Positions 25,233 to 34,312 of a DNA stretch of 51,419 nucleotides are shown in pieces. The position numbers and the translations under genes are program-made. Below the pieces are notes generated by a model, which was not told where the DNA came from, did no database searches, and saw nothing but the letters and a program-made list of their open reading frames with translations. Numbering within the stretch: the stretch's first letter is position 1; every line of letters begins with the position of its first letter. The DNA comes from a bacterium (GTDB lineage Bacteria; Acidobacteriota; Thermoanaerobaculia; Multivoradales; JAHEKO01): the NCBI GenBank assembly GCA_024224155.1, contig JAAENP010000057.1, forward strand, positions 1-51,419, read 5' to 3'.

Positions 25233-26123
25233 TCAGGTCAATAGCGCGTCCAGGACCTTCTTCAGCAGACCGCCCAGGCCGGCTTGAGGAGTATCGAAGG
25301 GCGACGACGAGGCGGGCCAGGAAGTCTGAGCGGGGCGCCGGGCTTCCGCCTGGTTGCGAATGAGCTCCTGCTTCTGAGCCTGTGCGAGGCCGCCGTCTCG
25401 GATCCAGCTCAGAATGCGCGCCAGCTCGCCCATGTCGAACCAAACCCCATGCTTCGTGCAGACGTCCACGATGACTCCGCTGCGTTGGCCATAGTTGCGG
25501 CGGTTCATCAGCTTATTGCAGTCCGGGCAGGGACGGTACAGCGGCTTCAGGGCGTTGCCCAACTCGACTCTGTCCCTTGAAGTCGAGGTTCGCTCGGGCG
25601 TCCAGTCGAGGGCGCGCTCGCGCGCCTTTTCTTCCAAATGCTGGAACGCGGGTCCGCCTAGCCAGAGGCCGGCACAACGCGGGCATTCAAGGATGGTGAG
25701 GCGTTCTTCTCCCAGGGCACGGCTGCTGAGTCGGTGCTCAGAGCCACAGGCCGGGCAGCCGGCCTCGACGGTTTCTCCGGCCGTGCCCTGCGGTGCGATC
25801 GGCAGGGCGCAGGCATGGCAGTAACGGGCCTCGCGGCTGATCCGCGCGGCGCAACCCGGGCAGATGGTGTCGAGATCCTGCTCGCGGAGAGTGAAATGCG
25901 AACCGCAGAACTGGCACGAGCGCGCCTCGTGCAGTCGCGGCGCTCCGCACGCGGAGCATCTCACCACCGCCGATTCGTGGGGTCGGGGCTCCCGGACTTC
26001 GATGACCTCGCCGCAGACACAGTGGAAGCGGCTCCCGCCTTCGTGCCCCGAGGCGTCGAACTGGCGCAGACAAGAGACACACGCTACGAGATGGCGGAGC
26101 CTGGCTGGTTCGGTCATAGGCAT
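25233..26123 (-). CDS. Multi-zinc-ribbon protein with TFIIB-type zinc finger
   Basis: A 296-residue cytoplasmic protein with about five Cys-pair knuckles in residues 15-180 (CVSCLRQF, HCVCGE, CSACGAP, CQFCGS, CPGCAARI, CHACALP, CPACGSE, CPRCAGLW). A zf-TFIIB-like ribbon (CPDCNKLMNRRNY ... CTKHGVWFDMGEL) follows near residues 200-240. The Gln/Ala/Pro-rich tail ends in a short Leu-rich helix (LGGLLKKVLDALLT). The pattern suggests nucleic-acid or protein binding, without identifiable enzyme activity. ATGs at 26123 and 26117 are both possible. It is convergent with infC and divergent from the next gene. Confidence 0.7.
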   Translation of the reverse strand: MPMTEPARLRHLVACVSCLRQFDASGHEGGSRFHCVCGEVIEVREPRPHESAVVRCSACGAPRLHEARSCQFCGSHFTLREQDLDTICPGCAARISREARYCHACALPIAPQGTAGETVEAGCPACGSEHRLSSRALGEERLTILECPRCAGLWLGGPAFQHLEEKARERALDWTPERTSTSRDRVELGNALKPLYRPCPDCNKLMNRRNYGQRSGVIVDVCTKHGVWFDMGELARILSWIRDGGLAQAQKQELIRNQAEARRPAQTSWPASSSPFDTPQAGLGGLLKKVLDALLT

Positions 26124-26180
26124 TGAGAGTACGATGGGTCCGATGGGTCGAATTCTATGCAGGGAAGGGCCTCGCAGGGT

Positions 26181-26843
26181 ATGAAAAAGCTCATTGGCTA
26201 TTCTCTGGTGTTCTTGCTCGGCGTTGGCGCGACGCTGGGCTTCTTGGCCTGGCGGGAGAGAGCGCGGGCGCGGGGCCGTGATGCGGTATCGGTACTCGAT
26301 GTCTCGGCGGCCAGGAAGACTCGTGAAGAGCTGGTCACCCGGGTAAATCGAGCGCGCCAGCGAGACGGCGTCTCACATATCGTCCTGAGCGAGACCGATC
26401 TCGCGGCTCTGGCCACCTCGGCGATTGCCGAGCACCCGCGGGGCAAGGAGATCATCCAGGTCGTGCGAGAGTTGCGCACCGACATCGAGGTGAACTCGCT
26501 CGAGCTGGGTGTCTCGGTCGACGTGAGCGCTCTCGAGCGGAGCGGTCTTCTCGAGGCCGAGATGCTCGAGCGAGTACTCGACATCTTGCCGATTCTGCGC
26601 GGCAGAAACCTCTACATCGGGTTTCGCGGCGTGCCGGGGGCCGCCGATGGCAAGATCACATTGGTCGAGGACCTGGAGGTCGCTCTCGGCTTCCTGACCC
26701 TGCCGGTCGATGATGTTGCCGAGAGGCTCGGGCTGTTCGGCGACGCGGTGTACTCGAGCCTGGAGTTCGACCTCGGCGGGTTCGAGGTCGAAGAGGTCCA
26801 GGCCGGGAAAGACAAGGTCACCCTCGAGGTGCGCGCCAGGTGA
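26181..26843 (+). CDS. Membrane-anchored protein of unknown function
   Basis: I prefer the ATG at 26181, which directly precedes a membrane helix (KKLIGYSLVFLLGVGATLGFLAW), over the ATG at 26157. The product is 220 residues: one N-terminal anchor, then a soluble domain with alternating beta pattern (DIEVNSLELGVSVDVSAL, NLYIGFRGVPGAADGKITL, SLEFDLGGFEVEEVQAGKD). The arrangement recalls lipid- or ligand-binding domains of cell-envelope proteins, but I cannot assign it to a family. It is convergent with gmd, which ends 14 bases away. Confidence 0.6.
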   Translation: MKKLIGYSLVFLLGVGATLGFLAWRERARARGRDAVSVLDVSAARKTREELVTRVNRARQRDGVSHIVLSETDLAALATSAIAEHPRGKEIIQVVRELRTDIEVNSLELGVSVDVSALERSGLLEAEMLERVLDILPILRGRNLYIGFRGVPGAADGKITLVEDLEVALGFLTLPVDDVAERLGLFGDAVYSSLEFDLGGFEVEEVQAGKDKVTLEVRAR

Positions 26844-26857
26844 CTCCCGGCGCGCGC

Positions 26858-27931
26858 CTAGGCCGGCGCGGCGCTGGGGGAGAGCCGGTTGCTGGCGGCG
26901 CGCAGATCGGCATCCGCCATCAGTCGCACGAGCTCTTCGAACGTGACCTTGGGCTCCCAGCCGAGATTGTTCTTGGCGAGGCTGGCGTCACCCAGGAGCA
27001 GGTCCACCTCCGAGGGCCGGAAGTAGCGCGGATCGATACGCACTAGAGTCCTGCCGTCGGCGGCAACGCCCTCCTCGGCCAGGCCTTCGCCTCGCCAGGA
27101 GAGCGGCAGACCAACGTGCGCGAACGCGTGTTCGCAGAACTCGCGCACCGAGTGAGTCTCGCCGGTCGCTATCACGTAGTCCAGGGGCTCATCGGCCTGG
27201 AGCATCATCCACATGGCCTTGACGTAGTCCTCGGCGTACCCCCAATCACGCCGAGCGTCGAGATTGCCCAGCGACACGGACTCCTGGAGGCCGTGGCGAA
27301 TGCGGGCGGCCGCCAGCGTGATCTTGCGAGTGACGAAAGTGTCACCGCGTCGTGGAGACTCGTGGTTGAAGAGGATGCCGCTGACAGCGAACAATCCATA
27401 GGATTGGCGATAATTGCGCACGATGTGGTGGCCAAACACTTTGGCCGCGGCGTAGGGGCTCTGCGGTCGAAGGGGTGTCGATTCCGTCTGGGGGGTCTCG
27501 AAGACCTTGCCGAACATCTCGGACGAAGAGGCCTGATAGAAGCGCGTGCCCGAGCCCAGATCCCGGATCGCCTCGAGCAAACGGACGACACCCAGGCCGG
27601 TGACGTCTCCGGTGTACTCCGGAACGTCGAACGACACCTTGACGTGGGATTGGGCCGCGAGGTTGTAGATCTCATCGGGACGGATGTTGCGGAGAGCTCG
27701 GTACAGCGACGAGGCGTCGCCGAGGTCTCCGTCGACCAGATGAAAGCGACCGCCGGTTTGATCCGCGGTTTCTGAGATGTGATCGATTCGAGTCGTAGTG
27801 CTGATCGAAGCGCGGCGGATGAGACCCCAGACCTCATAGCCCTTGGCGAGCAGCAACTCCGCCAGGTAGGAGCCGTCTTGCCCGGTAATACCGGTGATCA
27901 GCGCTTTTTGTCGGTCGGATTCTGATTGCAT
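26858..27931 (-). CDS. gmd: GDP-mannose 4,6-dehydratase
   Basis: Converts GDP-mannose to GDP-4-keto-6-deoxymannose, precursor of GDP-fucose, GDP-rhamnose and related sugars. The 357-residue product is an extended [16 protein letters not shown] (NAD(P) binding), [13 protein letters not shown], catalytic QASSSEMFG (Ser/Thr-Glu) and SPYAAAK (Tyr-Lys), then [19 protein letters not shown] and [14 protein letters not shown]. All are Gmd signatures and intact. No epimerase/reductase partner lies beside it. It is 58 bases after the molybdenum hydroxylase operon on the same strand but probably separate. Confidence 0.95.
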   Translation of the reverse strand: MQSESDRQKALITGITGQDGSYLAELLLAKGYEVWGLIRRASISTTTRIDHISETADQTGGRFHLVDGDLGDASSLYRALRNIRPDEIYNLAAQSHVKVSFDVPEYTGDVTGLGVVRLLEAIRDLGSGTRFYQASSSEMFGKVFETPQTESTPLRPQSPYAAAKVFGHHIVRNYRQSYGLFAVSGILFNHESPRRGDTFVTRKITLAAARIRHGLQESVSLGNLDARRDWGYAEDYVKAMWMMLQADEPLDYVIATGETHSVREFCEHAFAHVGLPLSWRGEGLAEEGVAADGRTLVRIDPRYFRPSEVDLLLGDASLAKNNLGWEPKVTFEELVRLMADADLRAASNRLSPSAAPA

Positions 27932-27989
27932 GAGCTGGCCTGCCCGCGGGAACGCAAGAAAGAAGTCTACTGCATGGAAGACGCCCGAC

Positions 27990-29030
27990 CTAGAGGTGCG
28001 GTGGCGGTGGGCGATCGTGCGGAAGCGCCGCCGCTTCGCACAGCGCCGCCTCCGCGTAGCGCTCGACCATGATGCCGCGCCACTGCGTCTTGAAGTCGGT
28101 GTTGTCCATCGGCGTCGCGGCTTTGCGGGCCGCGCGCGCCGCGGCGCGAATCAGATCGAGGTCGAGTTTGTGCCCGGTGAGCGCCTCGGCGGCGAGGGGG
28201 ACATCGAGCGGTCGCGAAGCGACCGACCCGAGGACGACTCTGGCTTTCTCAACGACGTCCTCATCACCAAGCCACAGGGCCACGGCGACCGACAGGACGG
28301 CGAAATCGATCGAGCCTCGGCGGCGGAGCTTCCAGAAGGCGGTCCGGCAGTTGCCCGGGCTCTCGGCACTGCTCTTCGCCGGGACCTTGATCTCGGTCAG
28401 GATCTCGCCCGGGCGAATCGTCAGATAGTGAATGCCGTCGTTTTCATAGAGCTCGTTCAAAGGGATCTCGCGTCCGCCGTTCTCCGAGCGTAGGACCACC
28501 GTGGCTTCGAGGGCGGTCAGCATTGGAGCGGTGTCGGAGGCGGAGTGGGCCCAGCAGGTCGGCGAGCCCGGGGCCACCCAGCAAACCGTCCCCGCCTCCT
28601 TCAGGCAGTAGTCAATCGATCTGCGCCATTCCTCGGTCTGGTTGTAGTAGGTGCAGCGCGTATCCAGGCAGAGGTTACCCCCCAGGGTGGCCATGTTGCG
28701 CAGGGGCGGCGAGGAGATCGACGCCGTTGCGCGAGCCAGTGCGGGATAGAGCTCGGTTACGGGGCGCGCTCGAGTCAAATCGTCGAGCAGGCTGGTGGCG
28801 CCGATCGAAAGGCCGGCGCCGTTGCCGTTGAGGCCCGAGACCCCGCGCAGCTCGGCGATCTTCATCAGCGAGATTACGGCCGAGGCGTGCTGGTGCCGTC
28901 GCTTCATGTTCGGCCACAGGTCGGTTCCTCCCGCCACCAGGCGAACCGAGGGCCCCTCGCCCGAGATTATTGCCAGCGCCTCGTCGAGGGTCGGCGGTTG
29001 GTGGAAGCGGAAGGGTGGTAGTCGAAGCAT
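27990..29030 (-). CDS. hcrB: Molybdenum hydroxylase FAD subunit, 4-hydroxybenzoyl-CoA reductase beta-like
   Basis: A 346-residue FAD-binding subunit of the xanthine oxidase family: [12 protein letters not shown] and [12 protein letters not shown] are the FAD-contact motifs. It has an insertion at residues 121-160 with Cys126, Cys142, Cys150 and Cys159. The spacing (16, 8, 9) matches what I recall for the cysteines that hold the extra 4Fe-4S cluster in HcrB of 4-hydroxybenzoyl-CoA reductase, and is absent from ordinary CoxM-type subunits. [11 protein letters not shown] is likewise HcrB-like. Role: electron transfer to or from the Mo centre. It follows the large subunit by 21 bases. The true substrate is not proved. 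Confidence 0.85.
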   Translation of the reverse strand: MLRLPPFRFHQPPTLDEALAIISGEGPSVRLVAGGTDLWPNMKRRHQHASAVISLMKIAELRGVSGLNGNGAGLSIGATSLLDDLTRARPVTELYPALARATASISSPPLRNMATLGGNLCLDTRCTYYNQTEEWRRSIDYCLKEAGTVCWVAPGSPTCWAHSASDTAPMLTALEATVVLRSENGGREIPLNELYENDGIHYLTIRPGEILTEIKVPAKSSAESPGNCRTAFWKLRRRGSIDFAVLSVAVALWLGDEDVVEKARVVLGSVASRPLDVPLAAEALTGHKLDLDLIRAAARAARKAATPMDNTDFKTQWRGIMVERYAEAALCEAAALPHDRPPPPHL

Positions 29031-29051
29031 GAGTGATCGGGGGCACTTGGC

Positions 29052-31631
29052 CTAGTCGGTGGTCAGCTTGCCGTGTTTCTTGAGAGCTTCTTCGCGCTCG
29101 GTCATCGTGCCGGACGCCGAGCGCATGCCTGAGCGCAGCTTGTGCTTGACGTCGTCGATGGCCCGGCCGTCGCCGCCCTGCTCCGGCGTCGGAACGTGTA
29201 GGGTGGCGCCGAAATCGATCTCGGGAAACCCGGAGGGACCGAAGCGAGGCGCTCTGCCGCGGGCCTTGGCGGCTAGCGCGCGCAGGATCATGTGCGGCTG
29301 GATCGGAACCTGATCCACACGCACGCCGACGGCATCAAAGACGGCGTTGGCGAGCGCCGGCATCACCGGCAGCAGGGGTCCTTGGCCTACCTCCTTGGCG
29401 CCGTAGGGGCCCTCCGGATCCGGATCCTCGATCAAATAGCTGGTCACCGGTGGCATCTCGAGAAAGGTAGGACTCTTGTACTCGAGCATCGACGGATGTT
29501 TGTGAACCAGGGCCGAGGAGTACTTGGGTGGCAGTCGGCGGTAGGCCTGTTCTTCCATCATGGCCTCGCCCAGGCCCATGTAGACCGAGCCCTCGACCTG
29601 CCCCAGAACCAGAACCGGGTTCAGGGAGCGTCCGATATCGTGAGCGATCCAGACGTGTAGCGGACGGTAGAGCCCGGTCTGAGCATCGACTTCGACCTCG
29701 ATCGCGCAGGCGCTATAGGAGTAGGTCGGCGACGGGCCGACGCCGGCGCCCCGGTATTTCCCGGGAGAGCGGGGGGGGATGTAGGAACCGACCGTCGAGA
29801 GCGTGCCGAACTTGGCCTCGGCGGCGACACAGGCCTCGGGGAAGCTCATCCCGGTGTCCGGATTGGCGCTGTCGAACACCCGGCCCTCCGAGAACACCAG
29901 GCGCTCCGAGGCGATCTCCAGATGCTCGGCAACCGCTTCGGCGAGCAGAGCCCGCGCGCGCTCGGCGGCTTCCAGGGCCGCGTTGCCGGCCATCAAGGTC
30001 ACCCGTGAGGAATAGCTGCCGAGATCGACCGGGGTGAAGCCGGTGTCCGCGACGCACAGCCGGATGTCGGCCAGCTCGACGCCCAGCGTCTCGGCCGTTA
30101 TCGCCGCCAGCACCGAGTCCGAGCCCTGGCCGATCTCGGCCTGGCCGCAATAGACGGCGACGCTTCCCGAGCGGTCGAGCAGCAGCTGAACGCCCGATTG
30201 CGGCATGTGGTTCCAGTAGATCGGAAGCCCGGCCCCGCAGAGATAGGAGCCGCAGGCCAGGCCCAGGCCGCGACCTTCCGGCAGCTTGCCGTAGCGCTTC
30301 TTCCACTCGCTGCCCTCGACCACGGCTTCGATGCAGCGACGAAGACCGATGGTGCCGAGTTTGAGCCAGTTGGCGGTGATGTGGCCGGGCTCCTCGAGGT
30401 TCCGAAGCCGCAGCTCGGCTGGATCGAGTCGCAGACGCTCGGCGGCCTTGTCGAGTTGCACCTCCCAGCCGAAGCGGGGCTGGGGCGTGCCGTGCCCGCG
30501 CTTCGGTCCGCAGGGCGACTTGTTGGTGAAGACCCGAACACCGTCGAATCGGTAGGCGGGCAGCTTGTAGGTGACCGTCTGCAACGCTCCGGTGTAGTAG
30601 GTCGACGCGACTCCGTAGCTGCCGTAGGCACCACCGTCGAGCGCGGTCTTGAGATGCTGGCCGAGGATTCGGCCGTCCTCGGAGAAGCCCGTTCTCATCG
30701 ACATCAGGACCGGATGTCGCCCGCGGTGACAGTAGAAGACCTCTTCGCGAGTGAGCGCGATCTTGACCGGCCGCCCGAGCTGGAGAGCCATCTTGGCGGC
30801 TGCGATCTCGTGGTTGAAGGGATCGCTCTTGCCACCGAAACCGCCTCCGTTCGAGCATGCGACCACGCGGATTCGTGAAGCCGGTAGATCGAGAACACGC
30901 GCCAGGGCGCGATGGACGTAGTGCGGAGTCTGGGTCGACGAGTAGAGCGTGATCCGGTCTTCGTCTTCCGGTACGGCAACCGCGGCGTGCTGCTCCATCG
31001 GCAGATGCGTGTTGCCTTCGTAGAAGAAGGTGTCGTCGAGCACCAGGTCGGCGCCCTCCAGCGCGTCGGCCACCGGGCCGAACTCCATCGAGACGGCTTT
31101 GTGAATGTTGCCGCCCTCTTTCGGGTATTCGTGGATCCTGGGCTCCGGCGTCGACAGGGCCTCGTTCAAGGTGGTGATCGTCGCGAGCTCTTCGTAGTCG
31201 ATCTCGACCGCCAGGGCGGCGTCGGCGGCGGCGTCCTCGGTCGTGGCGGCCACCGCAGCCACCGGATCGCCTACCATTCGAACCTTGTCCGGGCAGAGTG
31301 CGTGCTCGTCCTGGGATACCGGCAGAATGCCGAACGGCTCCGGCATGTCGGCGCCGGTGATTGATCCGAGAAAGCCCTCGACCTCGCGGGCTTTCGTGAA
31401 GTCGATGCCGCGAATGAAGGCGTGCGGAACGGTCGAGCGCACGAGCTTCATGAAACACATCCGCGGAAATGCCAGATCGTCGGCGAACCTCGTTGCGCCG
31501 GTGACCTTGGCGCGGCCATCGACCCGGCGGAAGGGCCGGCCGATGTAGCTGGAGTCGCGCTCCGAGCTCGGTTTCAAATCCGGTTTCGGTCTCGGAGGAG
31601 GCGGCGCTGTGCGCGCCGGCTCGCTAGCCAT
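29052..31631 (-). CDS. hcrA: Molybdenum hydroxylase large subunit, 4-hydroxybenzoyl-CoA reductase alpha-like
   Basis: The 859-residue catalytic subunit carries the molybdopterin centre. I start it at the ATG at 31631, with GGGAG upstream, overlapping the iron-sulfur subunit gene by 8 bases; an upstream in-frame start would merge into that gene's other frame. Residues 1-45 are Pro-rich and dispensable-looking. Landmarks: GRAKVTGATRFADDL, CSNGGGFGGKSD (Mo pterin loop), PKRGHGTPQPRFGWE, GQAEIGQGSDSV and PYGAKEVGQGP, whose Glu is the general base of the family. The C-terminal extension (about 50 residues) is longer than usual. Confidence 0.85.
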   Translation of the reverse strand: MASEPARTAPPPPRPKPDLKPSSERDSSYIGRPFRRVDGRAKVTGATRFADDLAFPRMCFMKLVRSTVPHAFIRGIDFTKAREVEGFLGSITGADMPEPFGILPVSQDEHALCPDKVRMVGDPVAAVAATTEDAAADAALAVEIDYEELATITTLNEALSTPEPRIHEYPKEGGNIHKAVSMEFGPVADALEGADLVLDDTFFYEGNTHLPMEQHAAVAVPEDEDRITLYSSTQTPHYVHRALARVLDLPASRIRVVACSNGGGFGGKSDPFNHEIAAAKMALQLGRPVKIALTREEVFYCHRGRHPVLMSMRTGFSEDGRILGQHLKTALDGGAYGSYGVASTYYTGALQTVTYKLPAYRFDGVRVFTNKSPCGPKRGHGTPQPRFGWEVQLDKAAERLRLDPAELRLRNLEEPGHITANWLKLGTIGLRRCIEAVVEGSEWKKRYGKLPEGRGLGLACGSYLCGAGLPIYWNHMPQSGVQLLLDRSGSVAVYCGQAEIGQGSDSVLAAITAETLGVELADIRLCVADTGFTPVDLGSYSSRVTLMAGNAALEAAERARALLAEAVAEHLEIASERLVFSEGRVFDSANPDTGMSFPEACVAAEAKFGTLSTVGSYIPPRSPGKYRGAGVGPSPTYSYSACAIEVEVDAQTGLYRPLHVWIAHDIGRSLNPVLVLGQVEGSVYMGLGEAMMEEQAYRRLPPKYSSALVHKHPSMLEYKSPTFLEMPPVTSYLIEDPDPEGPYGAKEVGQGPLLPVMPALANAVFDAVGVRVDQVPIQPHMILRALAAKARGRAPRFGPSGFPEIDFGATLHVPTPEQGGDGRAIDDVKHKLRSGMRSASGTMTEREEALKKHGKLTTD

Positions 31632-32247
31632 CGTGGGTCTCCCGAGCTCGAAGCGGGAGGTTCGGTTTCGGGGAGGGCGGCGACCCGTGCGACCTTTTCT
31701 TCGCTGCCGAACCCGGCTCCGGCTCCCCGTAGAGCACATGTTGCGGCGCTACGGCGTCTTCGCCGCGCATTCTGGAGGCCGCCCACTCGACGCCTTCGAC
31801 GATCTTGTGGTACCCAGTGCATCGGCAGAGATTGCCGGCCAGTGCCTGCTCGATGTCCTGGCGCCCGGCGTGCGGTCGCTCGGCGAGGAGCGCCTTCGCG
31901 GCCATCAGGATGCCCGGTGTGCAGTAGCCGCATTGAGCGGCGTTCAGATCGGCCAGAGCGGTTTGCAGTGGATGGAGCTCGTTGCCATCGGCGAGCCCTT
32001 CGACCGTTTCGATGGATTTGCCCTCCATCTCGGCGGTCAGGACCAGACACGAAAGCACCGGCCGACCGTCGACGAGAACCGCGCAGGTGCCGCATTCGCC
32101 CAACTCGCAGCCATGCTTGGTCCCGGTCAGGCCGCACTCTTCCCGCAACACTTCGAGGAGTGTGTGATGGGTCGGAAACGCCACGGCTCGCCGCTCGCCG
32201 TTGATTTCGAGAACCAGCGATGTGTGGCCGTCTAGTGGCTCGGGCAT
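31624..32247 (-). CDS. hcrC: Molybdenum hydroxylase 2x[2Fe-2S] subunit, 4-hydroxybenzoyl-CoA reductase gamma-like
   Basis: A 207-residue iron-sulfur subunit. The plant-type ferredoxin cluster is in CELGECGTCAVLVDG ... VLSC (residues about 47-67). The second cluster is in AQCGYCTPGILMAAKALL ... GNLCRCTGYHKIVEG. Both are complete. A Pro/Arg-rich tail of about 40 residues follows, not usual for the family. The start ATG lies within the 3' end of the tetR gene (16-base overlap) and its own 3' end overlaps the large subunit, so tetR-C-A-B reads as one transcript. Confidence 0.88.
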   Translation of the reverse strand: MPEPLDGHTSLVLEINGERRAVAFPTHHTLLEVLREECGLTGTKHGCELGECGTCAVLVDGRPVLSCLVLTAEMEGKSIETVEGLADGNELHPLQTALADLNAAQCGYCTPGILMAAKALLAERPHAGRQDIEQALAGNLCRCTGYHKIVEGVEWAASRMRGEDAVAPQHVLYGEPEPGSAAKKRSHGSPPSPKPNLPLRARETHDG

Positions 32248-32903
32248 TCGTCCCTCTGAGTTTCAGGGCCAGGAGGGCCAGGAGAGCCCGCGGAGCACGG
32301 CAGCATCAGCCCACCGACCAGGAGGTCGGCGAACTCTGAGCCGATCTCGGCCGCGCTCTTCTTGCCGTCCCGTCGGAACCACTTCACCGTCCAATTCAGA
32401 GCTCCGAGAATGGCCAGAGTCGCGGAGTCGGAATCGACGTCGCGAAAGACACCAGAAGCCACGCCCTCATCGATGATCTGTCGAATCGCGTGCTCGTAGT
32501 CGTCCCGAAGCTCGACGATCCTGCCGTGCCATTCTTCGGAGAGAGCTTCCACCTCGAGGTGGGCGAGGGAGCCGGGCGTGGTCTCGTTCAGGAGCTCGAC
32601 ATGGCCGACGATGAGATGTCGCAAGCGCTGGTCGGCGCCGACGTCGAGCGTGCGTGTTTTCTTGACCAGGGTCCGCAGGCCCGCGAGAGCGTCTTCCTGG
32701 CAAAAGGCCAGGAGCTCTTCCTTGTTCTTGAAGTAGTAGTAGAGGTTGCCGACGTGCATCCCCAGCTCGGAAGCAATGTCGCGCATGCCGGTGGCATGGA
32801 GGCCCTTGCTGCGGAACACCGTCGACGCCGCGGCGAGGATCTCGCGCTTGCGGTCGGCGGCGCGAAGCGTCGTGGGAGAGCTCTCGGCAGCAATTTGAAC
32901 CAT
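32232..32903 (-). CDS. TetR-family regulator of the molybdenum hydroxylase operon
   Basis: A 223-residue repressor. The helix-turn-helix is at residues about 20-66 (KREILAAASTVFRSKGLHATGMRDIASELGMHVGNLYYYFKNKEEL, shown here only as the segment from KREIL to KEEL). The C-terminal ligand-binding domain is of the KstR2/PaaR type, which often senses acyl-CoA esters. It is the first gene of the tetR-hcrCAB-like operon. A perfect inverted repeat overlaps its own start codon, so autorepression is likely, with the aromatic acyl-CoA substrate as inferred inducer. Its tail is Pro/Gly-rich because it overlaps the next gene. Confidence 0.88.
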   Translation of the reverse strand: MVQIAAESSPTTLRAADRKREILAAASTVFRSKGLHATGMRDIASELGMHVGNLYYYFKNKEELLAFCQEDALAGLRTLVKKTRTLDVGADQRLRHLIVGHVELLNETTPGSLAHLEVEALSEEWHGRIVELRDDYEHAIRQIIDEGVASGVFRDVDSDSATLAILGALNWTVKWFRRDGKKSAAEIGSEFADLLVGGLMLPCSAGSPGPPGPETQRDECPSH

Positions 32904-32938
32904 TGTTCAAATTCTATCCGACCAGCTACGGGTGTCAA
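32893..32938 (-). promoter_or_regulatory. Promoter, TetR operator and start codon compressed in 46 bp
   Basis: On the minus strand: -35 TTGACA (32933-32938), 16-base spacer, -10 TAGAAT (32911-32916), then the inverted repeat ATTTGAAC-AATG-GTTCAAAT (32893-32912). The repeat has perfect 8-bp arms, overlaps the -10 and contains the ATG at 32901-32903. The expected transcription start, about 7 bases after the -10, is within one to three bases of the ATG. The message would therefore be leaderless or nearly so, and a TetR dimer on the palindrome would block RNA polymerase. Confidence 0.75.
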
Positions 32939-33133
32939 GGCTGAAGGTTGGCGATGTTCGAGCCGAGGGTCGACCGGCGTCGGAGCTCTCTCGGGACACG
33001 GATCGGCGATTCTGGCGACACTCTTGTCAATTGCGCGGGGCGCGCTCGGAATCGGCATTTCCGAACCGGCGAGCGAGAACGGCCAGAAGGCTCCAATAGC
33101 GATTGCCAGGATCGGGATATTGCGTTTGGGCAT
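32939..33133 (-). pseudogene. Gene-start remnant with ribosome binding site and signal-like N-terminus
   Basis: Past the second TetR gene, GAGAGGAGA precedes an ATG at 33133 that opens MPKRNIPILAIAIGAFWPFS, a signal- or membrane-helix-like start. The frame stays open but soon becomes low-complexity and runs through the tetR/hcrC promoter and into tetR in the wrong frame. This looks like the truncated 5' end of a membrane or exported gene, perhaps once controlled by the second TetR. No family is recognisable. The rest of 32940-33239 holds nothing else I can name. Confidence 0.3.
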
Positions 33134-33239
33134 TTCCGGGTCTCCTCTCACCTGTGAATACGCGATCGTCGATCGGGAGCGGCCAGATGTTGTGGTGCCG
33201 CGCCAGAGAGTGCGTCTTCCCCGATGGGGTGAGCCGCGG

Positions 33240-33797
33240 CTACGTGCCGAGCAGATCCTGGATCGCAGGTCCCAACTCGCCGAGGTCGAGCTCGGGATCG
33301 AGCGCTTTGTGGAGCGCGAGGCCCTGAAGCAAGGCCACGATCAGGCGGCCGCTGCCCTCGGGGCGCCCGGTCCCGAGCGCTTCGTCGACCGCCCGAACGG
33401 CGCTCTCGAGTCCGGGTCCGAGCGACGTCGCCACCTCTGGCGACTTCAAGGCTCGGCTCCAGAGATGGAGATCGAGACGCAGGCCGTCGGAAGCCGCCTC
33501 GGAGTCTAGGTCGGCTGCGAGCCGGGTGACGGCGTCGGCCAGCGCCTTCCGGCTCGATGCCGATTCCAGTCGGCCGAAGAATGTCCGAATCTGAGCCTGT
33601 CGCTGTTCGGCAAGTGCGCCGAGGATCTGTTCCTTGCTGTCGAAATAGCGATAAATAGCTCCCGGGCTGAGGTTCGCCGCGCGGCAGATATCGCGCATGG
33701 TCGTGCCCTGGATTCCGTTGCGGCTTACGCAGCGCTGGGCCGCGGCCAGAATGCCCCGGCGCCTCGCTTCGAGGTACTGAGCGGGGACCTTGGGCAT
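33240..33797 (-). CDS. TetR-family transcriptional regulator
   Basis: A 185-residue regulator. The DNA-binding region is residues about 9-55 (RRGILAAAQRCVSRNGIQG, then TMRDICRAANLSPGAIYRYF). The C-terminal domain (LHLWSRALKSPEVA ... ALDEALGTGRPEGSGRL) is of the TetR_C type often found beside transporters. The target is unknown; the only downstream item on the strand is the gene-start remnant. It begins 22 bases after the yjbQ stop, so the two are probably co-transcribed. Confidence 0.85.
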   Translation of the reverse strand: MPKVPAQYLEARRRGILAAAQRCVSRNGIQGTTMRDICRAANLSPGAIYRYFDSKEQILGALAEQRQAQIRTFFGRLESASSRKALADAVTRLAADLDSEAASDGLRLDLHLWSRALKSPEVATSLGPGLESAVRAVDEALGTGRPEGSGRLIVALLQGLALHKALDPELDLGELGPAIQDLLGT

Positions 33798-33819
33798 TGT
33801 CGAAGAAGCTCCGGTCGGG

Positions 33820-34227
33820 TCAGGTCGACAGATGGATCACCAGGCGACGGCGCTTGGGAGTGGTTCGGTGTTCCCACAGGAAGACGCCCTGCCAGGTGCC
33901 CAACACGAGCCTGCTGTCGGAGACCGGTATGGCCAGTGACGATGCCGTCAGGACGCCCTTGATGTGCGATGGCATGTCATCGGGACCTTCTTGGGTATGG
34001 GTGTAGAGCCGGTCGTTCTCGGGAACGGCTCGCTCGATCCAGGCCTGGAGGTCCCGGGTGACGGCGGGATCGGCGTTTTCCTGGATCACCAGGCTGGCGG
34101 AGGTGTGCTGGACGAATACCGTGCACAACCCCTCGTCGAGTCCGGATTCGGTCACCGCTTCTTGAACCACGGAGGTGATTTCGACCAGACCTTTGCCCGG
34201 GGTGCCTATTTCACGCCGAACGAGCAT
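33820..34227 (-). CDS. yjbQ: YjbQ/UPF0047 family protein
   Basis: A 135-residue single-domain protein. Family signatures are VFVQHTSASLVIQENADP and, at the end, LVLGTWQGVFLWEHR, which contain the conserved His residues of the putative active site. E. coli YjbQ shows weak thiamine-phosphate synthase activity, which is why databases call this family secondary thiamine-phosphate synthase; the physiological role is uncertain. No thiamine gene is adjacent (thiC is 25 kb away). It is upstream of the second tetR gene. Confidence 0.92.
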   Translation of the reverse strand: MLVRREIGTPGKGLVEITSVVQEAVTESGLDEGLCTVFVQHTSASLVIQENADPAVTRDLQAWIERAVPENDRLYTHTQEGPDDMPSHIKGVLTASSLAIPVSDSRLVLGTWQGVFLWEHRTTPKRRRLVIHLST

Positions 34228-34312
34228 GGCAGAGGTTTACCGATCTCGAGGCCAGATGCAAGCAGTGGAGAGAAGCGGATCGGCGATCTATTGACGCATG
34301 GGCATTTGTCAA

